From the NCBI GenBank assembly GCA_032719365.1, contig CM064863.1:65001583-65065582 (forward strand): DNA of 64,000 bases, written 5' to 3'. The first letter of the stretch is position 1, and each line of letters begins with the position of its first letter. This DNA is from Prinsepia uniflora. Taxonomy: Eukaryota > Streptophyta > Magnoliopsida > Rosales > Rosaceae. Positions 46,728 through 63,100 of the stretch are shown here, piece after piece. The position numbers were made by a program, and so were the translations under genes. Under the pieces are notes generated by a model. The model was not told the origin of the DNA, made no database searches, and worked only from the letters and a program-made list of their open reading frames with translations.

Positions 46728-48271
46728 ATTTGACAGGAAACGGGCTTTGATAACCATGACTAGTCTTGCTCTCGTCTGAAAAGTCAACTGAAGTTCCAAA
46801 ATACCCGCAACACTTGCCAAACAAGGGATAACTGCACTGATTCCCACTCATGCCTCCGTATCTCAACCAGCCCCGATCTTCGTGCCACGGCCTGGGGGTT
46901 CAATAAAAATATCAAAGGTGTGAGTGGACAAAAGTAACAATTGTAAATACATTTGAGGAAAATCATTCTTACCCTCTAGTTTCGCAAACATGCATGCATA
47001 TCATAAAACATAAGTAATAGTGTGAAATCAATCAAGTATAAAAGTGGACTGGTAAAATCAAAACATGTTTCTAAACTCCCGTGGTTCACGTTTTTCCAAA
47101 CCTCATGTTCATCAAATCAGTTCATGATATAAAATATCTGGTCACAAATATCAATAAATCATAAATATAACCAATCCTCGATATCCAAGTAATTTTCATG
47201 GTGTCAATGATACGCGTGCAAACTCAGGAGTCTCACATCCGAGTACCTCCCCAGGATCTATGACGTTTGGGGTGATATCATCTCCAAGATCTATAACGTT
47301 TGGAGGATATCATAATTTCACACTCCTGAGACTGAGCCTCCCTCGGAGCTACTCATCTCCAAGCAATGTATCATGACTACTCCAGGATCTATGATGTATG
47401 TACTTGCACTCTGAGTCATAAGTATTTCCAACAGGGTCTCAAGCCTAAAACATCATTTCATAAATCCGAAAACCTTTAATTCAATAATTTATTCACATTT
47501 GACTCCAAATCTAAGTTAAAATCATTATCCAATTGGGTCTCACGCTCGGAATACCATTTTCACTCAATTCCGTAAAATCATCCATAAACCGATAATTAAA
47601 TCCACAAAAGTATCAAGCAATGATATCAATTCATCATTCAAATCATTTCAACTCAAATCATACGATAAAGCATTTAAAACATTTATGCATGCATCACATT
47701 TATAAAACAAAAATCCACTCACACACCATCCAAGCTGCTCCATTCCGAGCTGTTCGCTTTTCCGTAATTCTCAAGAATCACCGATCCTGTCAACAATAAT
47801 TATGAAGGGTCACTAACACCCCAAATTATCTCACATCAAAATCCCCTAATTTTTAGGATTTAAATACGTATTAAAAACGTAACAAAACACTTTGGACCCT
47901 CAAAAATATATCGAAATGGTGTCCGATCGACTCGAAACCAGTGCCAAAATGTTTGTTACATCGATTACATTAAAATTCATGTTGACCTTACCTCAAAAAT
48001 TGTGCCCAGGCGCCTCCACGAGCCCCCACGTGCCCCCACGCGCTTAGCACTATTCATTGTCCCTGCAACCTGTTTCTCTGCAAAATGGGTCGTTTGACCC
48101 GCTTGTTCGACCCTACTGAATTTCAATCAATTATGCATCAAGTTCAACGTTTCAAATGTCCATTAGCATCTAATCAATCCTAATTTAAGATACATGACTT
48201 TAATTTCATGAATCCTTACCTCAAGATGGTCCAACACGAGCTCGAAAATTCGAAGGTTCGCAGGTCCTGTT

Positions 48272-51471
<3,200 letters not shown>

Positions 51472-52201
51472 CTGTTCATCATTCAATCCTGTTCAATTTT
51501 GATCGTTTTTCTCATTTTAATCAACTAGGAACCATCATAGGATCATTCTAAACATGAATTCAGAATCAATTTCATGCTTTCTTACCTTCAATTACATGAA
51601 CTCAAGCCCGAAATTTTCCAAGCTCCACATGGTTTGTTCTTGGCCTGTTCTTCGTCGAATTCATTTGATTTTGGAATGGTTAAAGTAGTAAAGGTCTCAA
51701 GAACCTTAAATTAAACTCAATTTTAACAATCATGATCCAGAAGTTCAAATTCGAAATTCTAGGATTTCGAAGGTTTCTGGGTTTGAGTTTTGGGTCTGTT
51801 TCAGGTTCTTTTTCTTTCAATTCCTCTCGATTTTCCTCTCTAGTTTCACTCTCAATCTCTCTAAATCTCTCGAATGGTTGATGTGAGGATCAATTCCCAA
51901 TTGATCTGGGTTAGCTTTCAATTTTTTGTTCTTTGCTTTCCATTCTCTTCCAACCCGATTTCAAATGAAACTTGAATACATAACTTACACAAAATCCCCC
52001 ATGTGGTGCCAGCAATCCATTTTTCATGGTGAAACATGTCACCAATCTGTAAAACATGTTGACTAAGAAAAATTAAAACCAAATGACCATTTTGCCCTTC
52101 GTTGCATAATTACTAAAATGTCCCTAGCTTCCTAGGCCCGTAACTTCCTCATCCGATCTCCAATTTGACATGCCGCCTATCTACAGACTCAACGTCTCGT
52201 G

Positions 52202-53724
52202 TGATAGGTCTTCAAATAAGTATTATTTTATATTATTTAATACCCTTTGTACTTGAATTTTAATATTAAAATAATAAACAATTGGAGAAAATAATATATT
52301 TTGTGAGAATTGTGTAGAATTAAATAAAGCTTGTAATTTGGAGTGTTTTGGCGAAAAAATCATCCCGATCGGAATTATAACGATGAAATTATGGACGAAA
52401 TTCAGTGGAATTATTGAAATCCATTTTAAATTTAAATTTCATTTACAGAAGCCCAAGACCAAATCAGATTAGCCCACTTTTTCATTGCAGCCTAAACCCA
52501 TTCCATTTGTCCAGCCCAGACCATGAACGAAGGCCCAGTTCGAAAGCGAAGCCCAAAATCCTCAGCCCAACGTCTCTCTGGTTCATGCTTGCGTGCTACT
52601 GAACTCCCCATTTCCACTTCGGAGTGTGCCCCCAGAAAGGTCCACGCCGCTGTCAGCACTTCTCACGCGAAGTTGGTACGCCCGTGTCAAAGAGGCCACA
52701 CCGAAGTCACGTCCATCTAACCCGCCTGACTGGTCGATCCACCTGCGCCCTTTTTCGGCAGCTTTCGGCCGAGTCCCATGCCTTGCACTCAACCACCTGC
52801 CACCGAAATGATGTGTTGTGCCTCTGCAGCTTGCTGCTGATTCAACTGCTCCACCTTTCGCAGTTTTCCTGCACAATTCACCCATTTTTCTACCCAAACC
52901 ATCCCCAATTTCATCATTAATCATAATTGTTCATCATTTTATTTTTGTATTTTCTTATTTGAATTTTGGCACTCCCTCTATAAATAGGGGGGGTCATTTC
53001 ATTTGTTTAGGGTCCCCCTTTTTTCCCTTTTCTTCCTTTTTCTTAGTTCATTTTAGTTTAGTTATTTTTTTCTCTCTTTGAGAGACATTTTTTAGGACCA
53101 TTTTAGCCTCTTGTAGTTTGTTCTTCTTAAATTTCTTTTAAATTTTTAAATATTTTTTTTAATTTATGTTCTTTTTATTTTATTGCCTAATTTCATTTAT
53201 TCTTTAATTTGTTCTTGTGACTTTTCTTTGTGAGCTTTTAGACTGAATTTTGTGTTTTCCTTAAGAAATTCCTAAGACTAGATAATTTTAGGGCAATTCA
53301 TGAGTTTTTAAGACCGCAATCCTCGTATTTCTTTTTCCATCTTCACAAGTTTATTGCTGCTGTTTGGTGATTCTTGTGAAAAAAAACCCATATTTTTCTA
53401 CTTAAATTCTTGTTATTGTTTTAGTTTTACTTATAATTTCATATATGTGTGAGTATTTTCTTTCTAACATTTGTAAATGTGAATATAATCTACATATATT
53501 TTACTTTCTGAATTTCTTTTACTTCATATGATTCAGTGCTTAACCTTCAATTCGAGGCTAAATATTGATCTGCTGTTCGGGGAATTTAGAATAGAGTTGA
53601 AGAGATTTAATGTTTGACCGCTGTTCGGCACATTAAATCACAAACTTAAGGTAGATCATATTGTAAGTAATAATCCGATGTTCGGATCATTAATAATATG
53701 GAAAATGTATGCATGTAATTGAGA
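52202..53724 (+). mobile_element. LARD J 5' LTR, missing its 3' end
   Basis: Colinear with 57188-58718 up to GCATGTAATTGAGA, after which the two copies part company. About 483 bp of LTR (matching 58719-59201) and the primer binding site are missing. Short ORFs near 52500-52900 and 57480-57900 are the same LTR region in both copies and look non-coding. Confidence 0.82.
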
Positions 53725-53739
53725 ATCATTTTTAATTTG

Positions 53740-54290
53740 TTAGTGTATGTATATAAATTGTGCATATTATACTTGTTTATAATTTTTATTTTTGTTCATA
53801 ATTTTCTTAGTATACTTGTTTATATTCTTTATACTTGTTTATTATTATTTTTTATTATATTTGTTTATTTTTATTTTTATACATGTACATATTATACGTG
53901 TTCATAATTTTTATCTTTATACATGTTCATATTATACTTGTATATTATTTTTATTTATTTTTATACTTGTTCATAACTTTTGTTTTTATGCTCATTCATA
54001 ATTTTGATTCTTATATTTGTTTATAATGCTCATATTTTACTTTTTCATAATTTCTAATTTATACTTGTTCATAAATGTTCATAATTTTGTATATTCTTGT
54101 TCATATTACAATTGTTTATGTAAATTTTAATTCTTATTATACTTGTTTATCATCGTACATACTTGTTCATTTTATACTTGCTCATATTCGAATTGTTATG
54201 ATTGTAGATATTTGTTAATACTTGTACATAATGTTCATAGTATAATTGTTCATAAATTGTATATTATACTTGTTCACTTTTTTTTTCTTT
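53740..54290 (+). repeat. Degenerate AT-rich tandem array in LARD J
   Basis: Dozens of loosely repeated units of about 15-22 bp built on TATACTTGTTCATAATTTTT. The array starts within about 20 bp of the point where the left LTR breaks off. More scattered units (CATACTTGTGAATAA type) occur at 54530-54710. Confidence 0.75.
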
Positions 54291-57187
54291 TTTATTTTTA
54301 TTTCTTTTGAATTGTTTTTTGTAAATAAAAAAATAGAAAAATTTAAATTAAATTTGTCTTTTTCTTTATTTATTAAAAAATATTCGAAAAAAAAATCGAA
54401 TTTTTTTATTGTTTTTAAATAAAGAAAACATTTTGATTAACTTTTTAAATAAAAAAAAAAATCGTGAATAAAGAAATAATTTCAAAAATTTATAGTCTTA
54501 ACTTTGTGATAGTGTACATATATCCTTATAAATAAATCTTGTGCATAATCAATATGTTAGTGTGAATATCCTTACTTGTGAATATCATTACTCTTGCATA
54601 AAACCATACTTGTGAATAAATTGTTTATACTTGTATAAATTGTTCATATGTAAATTGTCATGTTATACATGTAAATTGTGCATAAAAACATACTTGTAAA
54701 TAATTCTTGCATTCATGCATTAGCCTCGGTTATATGTAGATCACTCGTGCTTCGAAATTTAGATTTTGATCTTTAATGGAATAGGTAAAGTCTCTTTTGT
54801 TAACTCTCACTTGTGGTGATTGTTAATACTTGAGTTATCTTATTTCCTCTGGAGTAAGAAATTTTCATGGGTGATATCTAGGATAAGAGACGTTACTCAT
54901 AACGGGCTTTGGGTCTAAGAAAGGTACATCAATGGAGTTTAAACCTCGGGATGTCTCGAAATTAGTCATGCCTCTTATGTTTATTCTTTCTAACCTGGTC
55001 ACCTTTAGACTTGCCGAAACAGTTGAATAAATCTAAGAATTTACTTGGGCCATACGGACGTAAAAGTCTCCATCTAAACTTTGAAGCTATGTGAACCATA
55101 TATATTTTTGACTTCCTCCGACATGGAAATATTGTTTATATCTTTTTACATTTGTTTATATCTTAACTTACATTACTTGTCATGACAACTTTAACTTGTA
55201 TCTTTAGTTTAACTAACTTGCATTGAATCTTTAATCTAACTTGCATCTCTAACTTAAATTGCATCCCTAACTTAAATTTGCATATCTAACTTGTGTTCTT
55301 GACAAACACACATCTCTAACTAACTAACTTGCATTTCTGTCTAGCCTGGATGGACGTTAAACTTTAAGCGCTTGTTGGGAGGTAACCCAATGTGTTCCCG
55401 GGATGTGAAGGAGTTATCAACGCATATTTGCTATCTTTCTACCCTTCACTCTCGTTTATTTTGTTTATTTATTGTTTTCTTGCTTTATTTTCGTAAATCC
55501 TCTTCCTTACTTCGATTCTATGTTCAATTACTTCTTATTTTCCTACATTGAGGACAATGTAGAATTTAAGTGTGGGGGAGTGGTTTACAATATTAATTGT
55601 GCAATAAAATTGTTTTTAATTTTTTTTAAAAGTAAAAAAAAATTACTGAAAGAAAATCGAGTTTTTATTGCTTTCTTTGAGTCTTTTCGTTTTAACTTAG
55701 TGTTTTTAAGAGTCTTAAGTTTCTCTTTAACTTGTCAATAATATAAATGAACGAAAATGAATATGTTATGGCTATAAAGATGATCATTACAACTTGAATT
55801 CGTTTGTTAATACTTTAGGATTAAGTGTTATAACTTGTAGATAATGCATGTAAATTGGTATATAAACGAGCATGTGAAGATAATATGAATCATTTGAACC
55901 TTATGTGAACTTTAGAACTTTATATACATCTTTGATGAGTGATTCATAAGTTATTTGTTTAAATTGATATACATATGTCTCATAACTACTTTCCATAGCT
56001 TTTAATGAACTCTAGAGTATTAGAATTTATTCTATGTGATTTTCAAAGCTTTTAAGTCAATAAACTCTCTGATTTTGGATATGATTAAGGCATTAGGGTC
56101 AACACTAGGGTTAACACCACAAATTCAACATCCATGTTCCCTATTTTGTGCTCACAAGTTGCGACCCCTTAGTTTTAACCCCTTTTTGCCTACATTAAGC
56201 CCTTCTTTCATCAACATGATTATCTAAACACTTGAGCTTAGTATAGACATCCTTTACCCTTATTCCAAGGACTCAGTTGAAGAGTGTGAAGAAAAAATGA
56301 CGATGTTTTGAAGATTTTTATGTGTATTATGTGGATTTACTTACTAAAATATTGTTGTATTATTGACACCATGTTATTTACCTTGATATATGAAAAGAAG
56401 AAAAAATAAAAAAATTATAAAAAAGAAGAAGAAAAAAAAAGGTTTGAGTCTCTATCAAGGTAATAAGGTTTAATTATGTAAAGTTTGAGTTAAGTCTTTT
56501 CAATCGTAAATCCAACACAAAGAATGATTGTGAGGCACAAAATGTTGAAAGGCGTATGTTCGAAGGGATGGATTACTGACATCATTGCACTTAGGTTGGG
56601 AAGTTATGATATGTTTTGGGAGTCTATTGAGTCTTGGAACGAATTTGAGCACCACTTGTCCTATATTTTCCTTGCCTCTAAACTTAGCCCTATTACAACC
56701 TTCATAAAGGCCTTATGATCCTTAAGATGAGAAATTTTGATTAGTTGAGTTTATCACTTAAGTAAGCTTATGGTTTTGGTTCATTTGTGCAAGTATGTTT
56801 AATTTTTATCTTGAGATTTTTGTTTGAAATTTTGCAAACTTTATTTCTATTATGTGAGTATTTTTCTCACATACTTTGAGTGCAAACACAAACCCTTACG
56901 AATTGAGTGAATTTATGAGTGTATATCATTGTCAGTTGATTCATACTTGTTTTATTCATATTGAGATCCATTTCACCATATTTGCTCATTATCTTACTTG
57001 TAGAAACATTTTGTTACTATGTATTAACTCTTGAATTCCATATGCTTAAATACTATAAGTGAAAATCGTTTATACCATGATAATCATGAAAATTTTGAGA
57101 CAAATGGTTAAGCGTTTACTTGTTTTGAATTCGTAGTTTAATTTTAGTATTAGCTAGGTACTAGCAAAGTTTAAGTGTGGGGGCATT
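54291..57187 (+). mobile_element. LARD J internal region and polypurine tract
   Basis: No protein domain. Two landmarks are typical of plant LARD/gypsy interiors: GTTGGGAGGTAACCCAA near 55374-55390, and TTGAGGACAATGTAGAATTT followed by AAGTGTGGGGGAGTGG (about 55547-55582). A second purine tract, AAGTGTGGGGGCATT, ends at 57187 right before the 3' LTR. Confidence 0.75.
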
Positions 57188-59201
57188 TGATACGTCTTCA
57201 AATAAGCATTATTTTATACCCTTTATACTTGACTTTTAATATTAAAATAATAACAATTGGAGAAAATAATATATTTTGTGAGAATTGTGTAGAATTAAAT
57301 AGAGCTTGGAATTTGGAGCGTTTTGGCGAAAAAATCGTCCCGATCGAAATTATAATGAAGAAATTATAGACGAAATTCGGTGGAATTATTGAAATCCATT
57401 TTAAATTTAAATTTAAATTTCATTTGCAGAAGCACAAGACCAAATCAAATCAGCCCACTTTTTCTTTGCAACCCAAACCCATTCCATTTGTCCAGCCCAG
57501 ACCATGAGCGAAGGCCCAGTCCGAACGCGAAGCCCAAAATCCTCAGCCAACGTCTCTCCAGCTCATGCATGCGTGCTACCGAACTCCCTTTTTCCACTTC
57601 GGAGTGCGCCTTCCGAAATGGCCATGCCGGTGTAAGCGCTTCTCATGCGAAGTCTGTACGCCCATGTCAGAGAGGCCATGCCGAAGTAACGTTCGTCTGA
57701 CCCGCCTGATGCGCCGATCCACCTGCCCCCTTATCAGCTGCTTTCAGCCGAATCCCATGCCATGCACTCTGCCACCTACCACCGAAATGATGTGTTGTGC
57801 CTCTGCAGCTTGCTGCTGATTCAACTGCTCCACCTTTTGCAGTTTTTCTTGCACAATTCAGCCATTTTTCAGCCCAAACCAACCCCAATTTCATCATTAA
57901 TCATAATTGTTCATCATTTTATTTTTATATTTTATTTTTGTATTTTCTTATTTGAATTTTGGAACTCCCTTTATAAAATAGGGAGGCAATTTCATTTGTT
58001 TAGGGTCCCCATTTTTTCCCCCTTTCTTCGCTTTTCTTAGTTCATTTTAGTTTAGTTATTTTTTCTCTCTTTTGAGAGACATTTTTAGGGACCATTTTAG
58101 CTTCATGTAGATTGTTCTTCTTACATTTTTTTTTAAGTTTTGTTTGTAATTTTGTTTTTAATTTATGTTCTTCTTATTTTATTTCTTAAATTCATTTTTT
58201 CTTTACTTTGTTCTTGTGACTTTTCTTTGAGAGCTCTTAGACATAGTTTTGTGTTTTTCTTAAGAAATACGGCTAGGTAATTCTAGGGAAATTCAAAAGT
58301 TTTTAAGACCGCCTTCCTCGTATTTCTTCTTCTATCTTCACAAGTTTCCTACCGTTGTTTGGTGATTCTTGTGGAAAAAAAACCATCTTTTTCTATTTAA
58401 ATTCTTGTTATTATTTTAGTTTTACTTATAATTTCATATATTTTTGGGTATTTTCTTTCTAACATTTGTAAGTATGAAATAATTTCCACGTGTTTTACTT
58501 TCTGAATTTCTTTTACTTCATATGTTTTAGTGTTTAACCTTCAATTTGAAGCTAAATGTTGGTCCACTGTTCGGGGCATTTAGAATAGGGTTGAAGAGAT
58601 TTAATGTTTGACCCATGTTCGGCGTATTAAATCACAAACTTAAGGTAGATCACATTGTAAGTAATAATCCGTTATTCGATGCATTTATAATATGAAAAAT
58701 GTATGCATGTAATTGAGATGATGAAGCTAAGATTTTGTGATTGGTTCAACATGAGTATGATGTTAGAGTGTTGGTAAAAATTGCGTTTGAAGAAAATCTA
58801 TTTGTACAAATATTAAAGTAGGAGTATAATTAAGTTCATAATTATTTGTTATTTGTTTTCTACCTTTTCAAACCCCCCATTTAATTCTTTTATTCTTTAA
58901 TTTTTTAATTTTTTAATTTTTTAATTTTTTAATTCATTTATTCTTTTATTCTTTTATTCTTTCATTCATTAATTCATTAATTCTTTCATTCATTAATTCA
59001 TCAATTCTTTCATTCATTAATCTATTTATTAATTTATTCTTTTATTCATTATTCTTTCTCACTAACACATTATTAATGTTCCCTAATTTCCCCAGTTAAG
59101 AACGATCCATATTTACCAATACTACATCTACACAAAAAGGGTTTAAATTGCATAGTACTCAAATTACGTATTTAATTTAATGCGTAGTTTGAGCGTTATC
59201 A
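57188..59201 (+). mobile_element. LARD J 3' LTR, complete
   Basis: 2,014 bp from TGATACGTCTTC to GCGTTATCA, preceded by a polypurine tract. The tail at 58880-59040 is a run of ATTCTTT/ATTCATT simple repeats. Confidence 0.87.
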
Positions 59202-59348
59202 TCGAGACCTATGCAATGGTCCTTGAAAAATATGCAAAAAAGTATACCGATCAAAAAGTCATCTTTTAACCACTTAAATTAGGGGCAAAATTGTTGTTTC
59301 CTTCTAAAATTTCCAAAATTCTCTGTTTCAAATTTCTGTGTTTTCACA

Positions 59349-60101
59349 CAGAGGGCCCCGCCTTCGAGTTACTAACATGTTGAAACCTGACTACCTCTTC
59401 CTATTTAGATACCTTATAGTGGGGTGCGTGTTTATCCTATAACATTTATGTGAGCCATTTAATTTTGTAGGCCCAATACTCAAAGGATTAGGAATTTGTC
59501 CAATTGGGTGTGATTCCACCTCATATTAGAACCAGGCCCAGGTCCTATATTCCTTATACATTGCAAACACTATTATCTTGACGATATTGTAAACTACATC
59601 TCCAATTTCGTTTGGACTAGTTTGAACCGGAGTTCGATGATCATCCATCGAATGGTGATGGCCGTCACCCTTTCCTCTGCTCACGATTGTTCCCTTCCCC
59701 ATTCTTTGATGCACTTTCATTAATCCTCTCCTTCAAAATCTCTCTGTTAACCTTTCACCTTTTGATCTCATATGCTCGACTAGCAGCTGGGTGGAGATCA
59801 GGGTCACCTACACTGCTCCTTCGACATATTGCGTCGAACCAGAACCACCAGAGACCCCCACCGGCCTCGCTTTACTACTAGGAGACTCAAAGAATGAAAC
59901 CACAAGGTAGATGGACCTTCAAGACCCAACGGACGACACTGACCCATTTTAGACCCAAAATTCTAGAACAAACATCAATTAATCCCATCAAATCTAAAAA
60001 AAAAAAAAATTAACAAGATTTTGAAAAAAAAAAAACAAAGTGTCATGTGCGGGTTCATACTTCAAAAATAATCATTTCAAAATATAACTCTGTTACCAAG
60101 T
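59349..60101. other. Spacer between H and L, nothing recognised
   Basis: Lies outside H's LTR end (TTTTCACA at 59348) and before the LTR-like start at 60102. Moderately GC-rich around 59600-59900 without a supported ORF. Confidence 0.4.
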
Positions 60102-63100
60102 TGACAAGACTCGTCCCTAATTACCAAAGAAGTCGGACCGATCCTACTCCCATCTGACACCTTTTTGTCAGACAAGGGAATTTATAAATGTTAGCCTGGT
60201 TCAATTTCTTAGAAAAAAAAAATTCCTCCTAACAGGGTTACCGCCCACATTCTACCCACATCCCGTCAAGGAGGAGAATTCATCATCTTGAACTCGGTTT
60301 CTTCCTTTATTAGCTTTCCTACTCACTTTACCTTGTATACAAATTATTCAGTAATCGAATATGATCATAACTGGTTCCACAACCTTTACTTAATCTCCAC
60401 TGGCCACCAATCGATTCTATTCAATTCCATATCCAAAAGAAAAACTCTTTAATAATTTAATGAGCAATTTCTAATTCCCCAATTTAACCATGTGCAACTA
60501 CTAAGTTAATTGAGTGTTGCTTGTTTAAATACCCAATTCCTAATTCTTAAATCATAATCAAAGTTGTAAGTATATAGTACTACTTAACTAATATTGTAAC
60601 AACCCGTCCTGAAATTGCAGGATTAATTAAGGTTAATGATAGATTAAGTGGGGATTAGTGAGACTAATCGAGACATAGTCGAGGATTATTCAGACGGTCA
60701 GCAAAAAATGACGATTTTGCCCCTAAGAATGGGTAAAAAGTTGACTTTTAACCCGAGAGGTCAAATACACGAGAACCGAGGATTGTTATGTAGATCTGGA
60801 CATTATGAACGTTCGATGGAAAAGTTATGGGTCTAAAATGAATCATGATACTATTGCACGATTTACGAGAAAGTTGGACTTTTGTCTCATATGGGCCCCA
60901 TATATTTTATCCAGACCCAATGGATGAGTGACAAGTTGACCATTTCTTTTCATACATGCATACCATCATCTTTCATTCATCTTCTTTGTTTTCCCATACC
61001 CGAAACCAACAAACACCCAAACCCCAATCCCTTTACCCTCACCTGGTTTTGATCTGAGAGATAGAGAGAGACAGATGGTGGCTAAGAGACCAGGAGATTG
61101 CGAGGGATGAGTCATGATAGCCGTGGACCAAAGAGGAAGGCACTAGAAAGGTAAACCCAATACCCTTTTAAATTTAAAAATTCGAATTTCATTTTGGGAC
61201 GTTTAGAATTGATTTTGATGATTTGTTTGGGTATATGAAGGCTTGAAACAAGGCCGTGAGGATGGAATGGCACAGGTAATTTCTAGTACGTTTTTCATGA
61301 TTTTGAAACCATGGATCTTCCCTAGGAACCCAAACGATCGAGTAGGAAGAAACATGATCGAAAATGGCTAGAAATGAAGGTTTTAGGACTGAGTCGGGTC
61401 GCGGGCATGGGCGACCTGTTACAGTGAACCAGGTTAACCTAGACGAAGGTTGAAGATGATGATGATGTCATCATCTGATAGGTGTCAAAAGAGGACCAAT
61501 CAGGGACTACCACGTGGCAGTTGTTAGTGCCTAGTTAGCCTGACATGTTAGTGACGTGGACTAATCAGGTGATGCCACGTGTCACTAACATGTCAGACAC
61601 GTGGACCAACATATTGTTGACACGTGTCACCTGTCAGATCTGACATGTGTCAGACCTAGTAGCTGTTAGGATGACGTCATACTGACATTAGCGATGACGT
61701 CTGTGTTGACCGTTGACCGCAGACGTCGGCGTTGTCTTTATTGGCATCAACAGTTGACTTTTGACTAGCGTTGACCGCATATTTGACCCGCGCGTGGGGG
61801 CACATGGACACAAATTTTGAGTTGGGACCAGTACCATTTTAAAGGTTTCGACAATCCGGATCCAATGGTGGTGGTTTTGGGTCGATTGAAGATCATTAGG
61901 TTGGTCAAATTGAGGTTTTTAGCCTAGGAAAGCGTGTTTGAGGTTTATGATTAGGACTTGTATAGATGGTTAGTGACTTTTGAGTGTGATTTGGACTAGT
62001 CTGGATGACCCGGAGAGGTTGAATTAGTCCAAAGAGGCTTATGGCACGATTATTGAGTGCCTTGAAATGCCTTGAGTGCATATGTGAGTGGACAATTGCT
62101 TTCTAAATATGATGCATGCATAACTATTTTATATGTTTTAAATGCGTGATTTGAAATACCTTGAGTGCATATGTTTGTGGTGTTTTGGTAATTTCGTATA
62201 AATGTTGTATTGCACATATTTTGAGGATTTATGGGTTGTGTTATACTTTGGGCTTACACCATATTTTATACGTGCTTGTGGTTTCAAATGAATTGGACAA
62301 AGAAAGGATTTTGAATTTTGGAAATATCATTCCGAGCTTGAGGCCCTGTTGATTTAAATAATATCGGGCTAGAGACCCAATTGATTTGTGGTATTGGACA
62401 TAAGGCCTAGTTGGTTATGATACTGGGCATGAGTCCCATTTGTGGTTTACGAAATGTGATTTCGGGCTTGAGACCGTAATGAGATTTGGATTTGGAATTG
62501 GAATTGGAATTGGGTTGAGTTCCTAATTGGATTTGGAAATTATACCTTAGGTTGAGACCCTGTTGAAACGCTTAAACTGGATTTGAGGTATAAATGACTT
62601 TACGATGGTTTTCCATTAGTTGGATTTCAGTTTTTAACCATACCATCCTATGTGCGGATTTTCTCTCCAGGTGTCAGGGACTCTGGAATAATCACAGAGC
62701 ATTGTCTGAGAGGGGCCACTCTATGTAAAAGACCGTAGAGAGGCTCAGGATGAGGATTTCTAGAGGTTTAAACCTCTGCCCCCCAAAGAGGGTCATTGAC
62801 CTGGGTGGACCTTGGGGATACTCGGACTTGAGACCGAGGGGCATGCATAGCCTTAGACCATGACATTATTAGACATCTAGGATGTCAGGCATCTGGGATG
62901 CCAAGGATTGGTTAAACTATATTTTACTGGATTGGTATTTCTGTGTTAATGGATTTGGGTAGGGACCCAGATGAGTTGGTTTTGGGTTAAGTTCCCATGT
63001 GATTGTTTTTGGGTTGAGTTCCCACATGGATTTGGGGAGTGACCCACATACTTTGGTTTTACGGTTTTGGGTTAAGGCCCTAATGATTTGAGGAAAGAAA

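Larger units (their letters stand above)
52202..59201 (+). mobile_element. Element J: second LARD, inserted in H's 5' LTR
   Basis: LTR copies start TGATAGGTCTTC (52202) and TGATACGTCTTC (57188); the right LTR ends GAGCGTTATCA (59201). The flanks are TCGTG (52197-52201) and TCGAG (59202-59206). The empty site, reconstructed from H's other LTR, supports TCGAG as the TSD with one later change. The LTR start resembles LARD-1 closely, so they are sister families. The interior has no gag or pol. Confidence 0.88.

Noticed and set aside
52405..52924. Overlapping ORFs up to 113 codons in the LARD J LTR, also present in the second LTR
   Set aside because: Present on both strands, with frames not kept between the two LTR copies; better explained as GC-rich LTR sequence.
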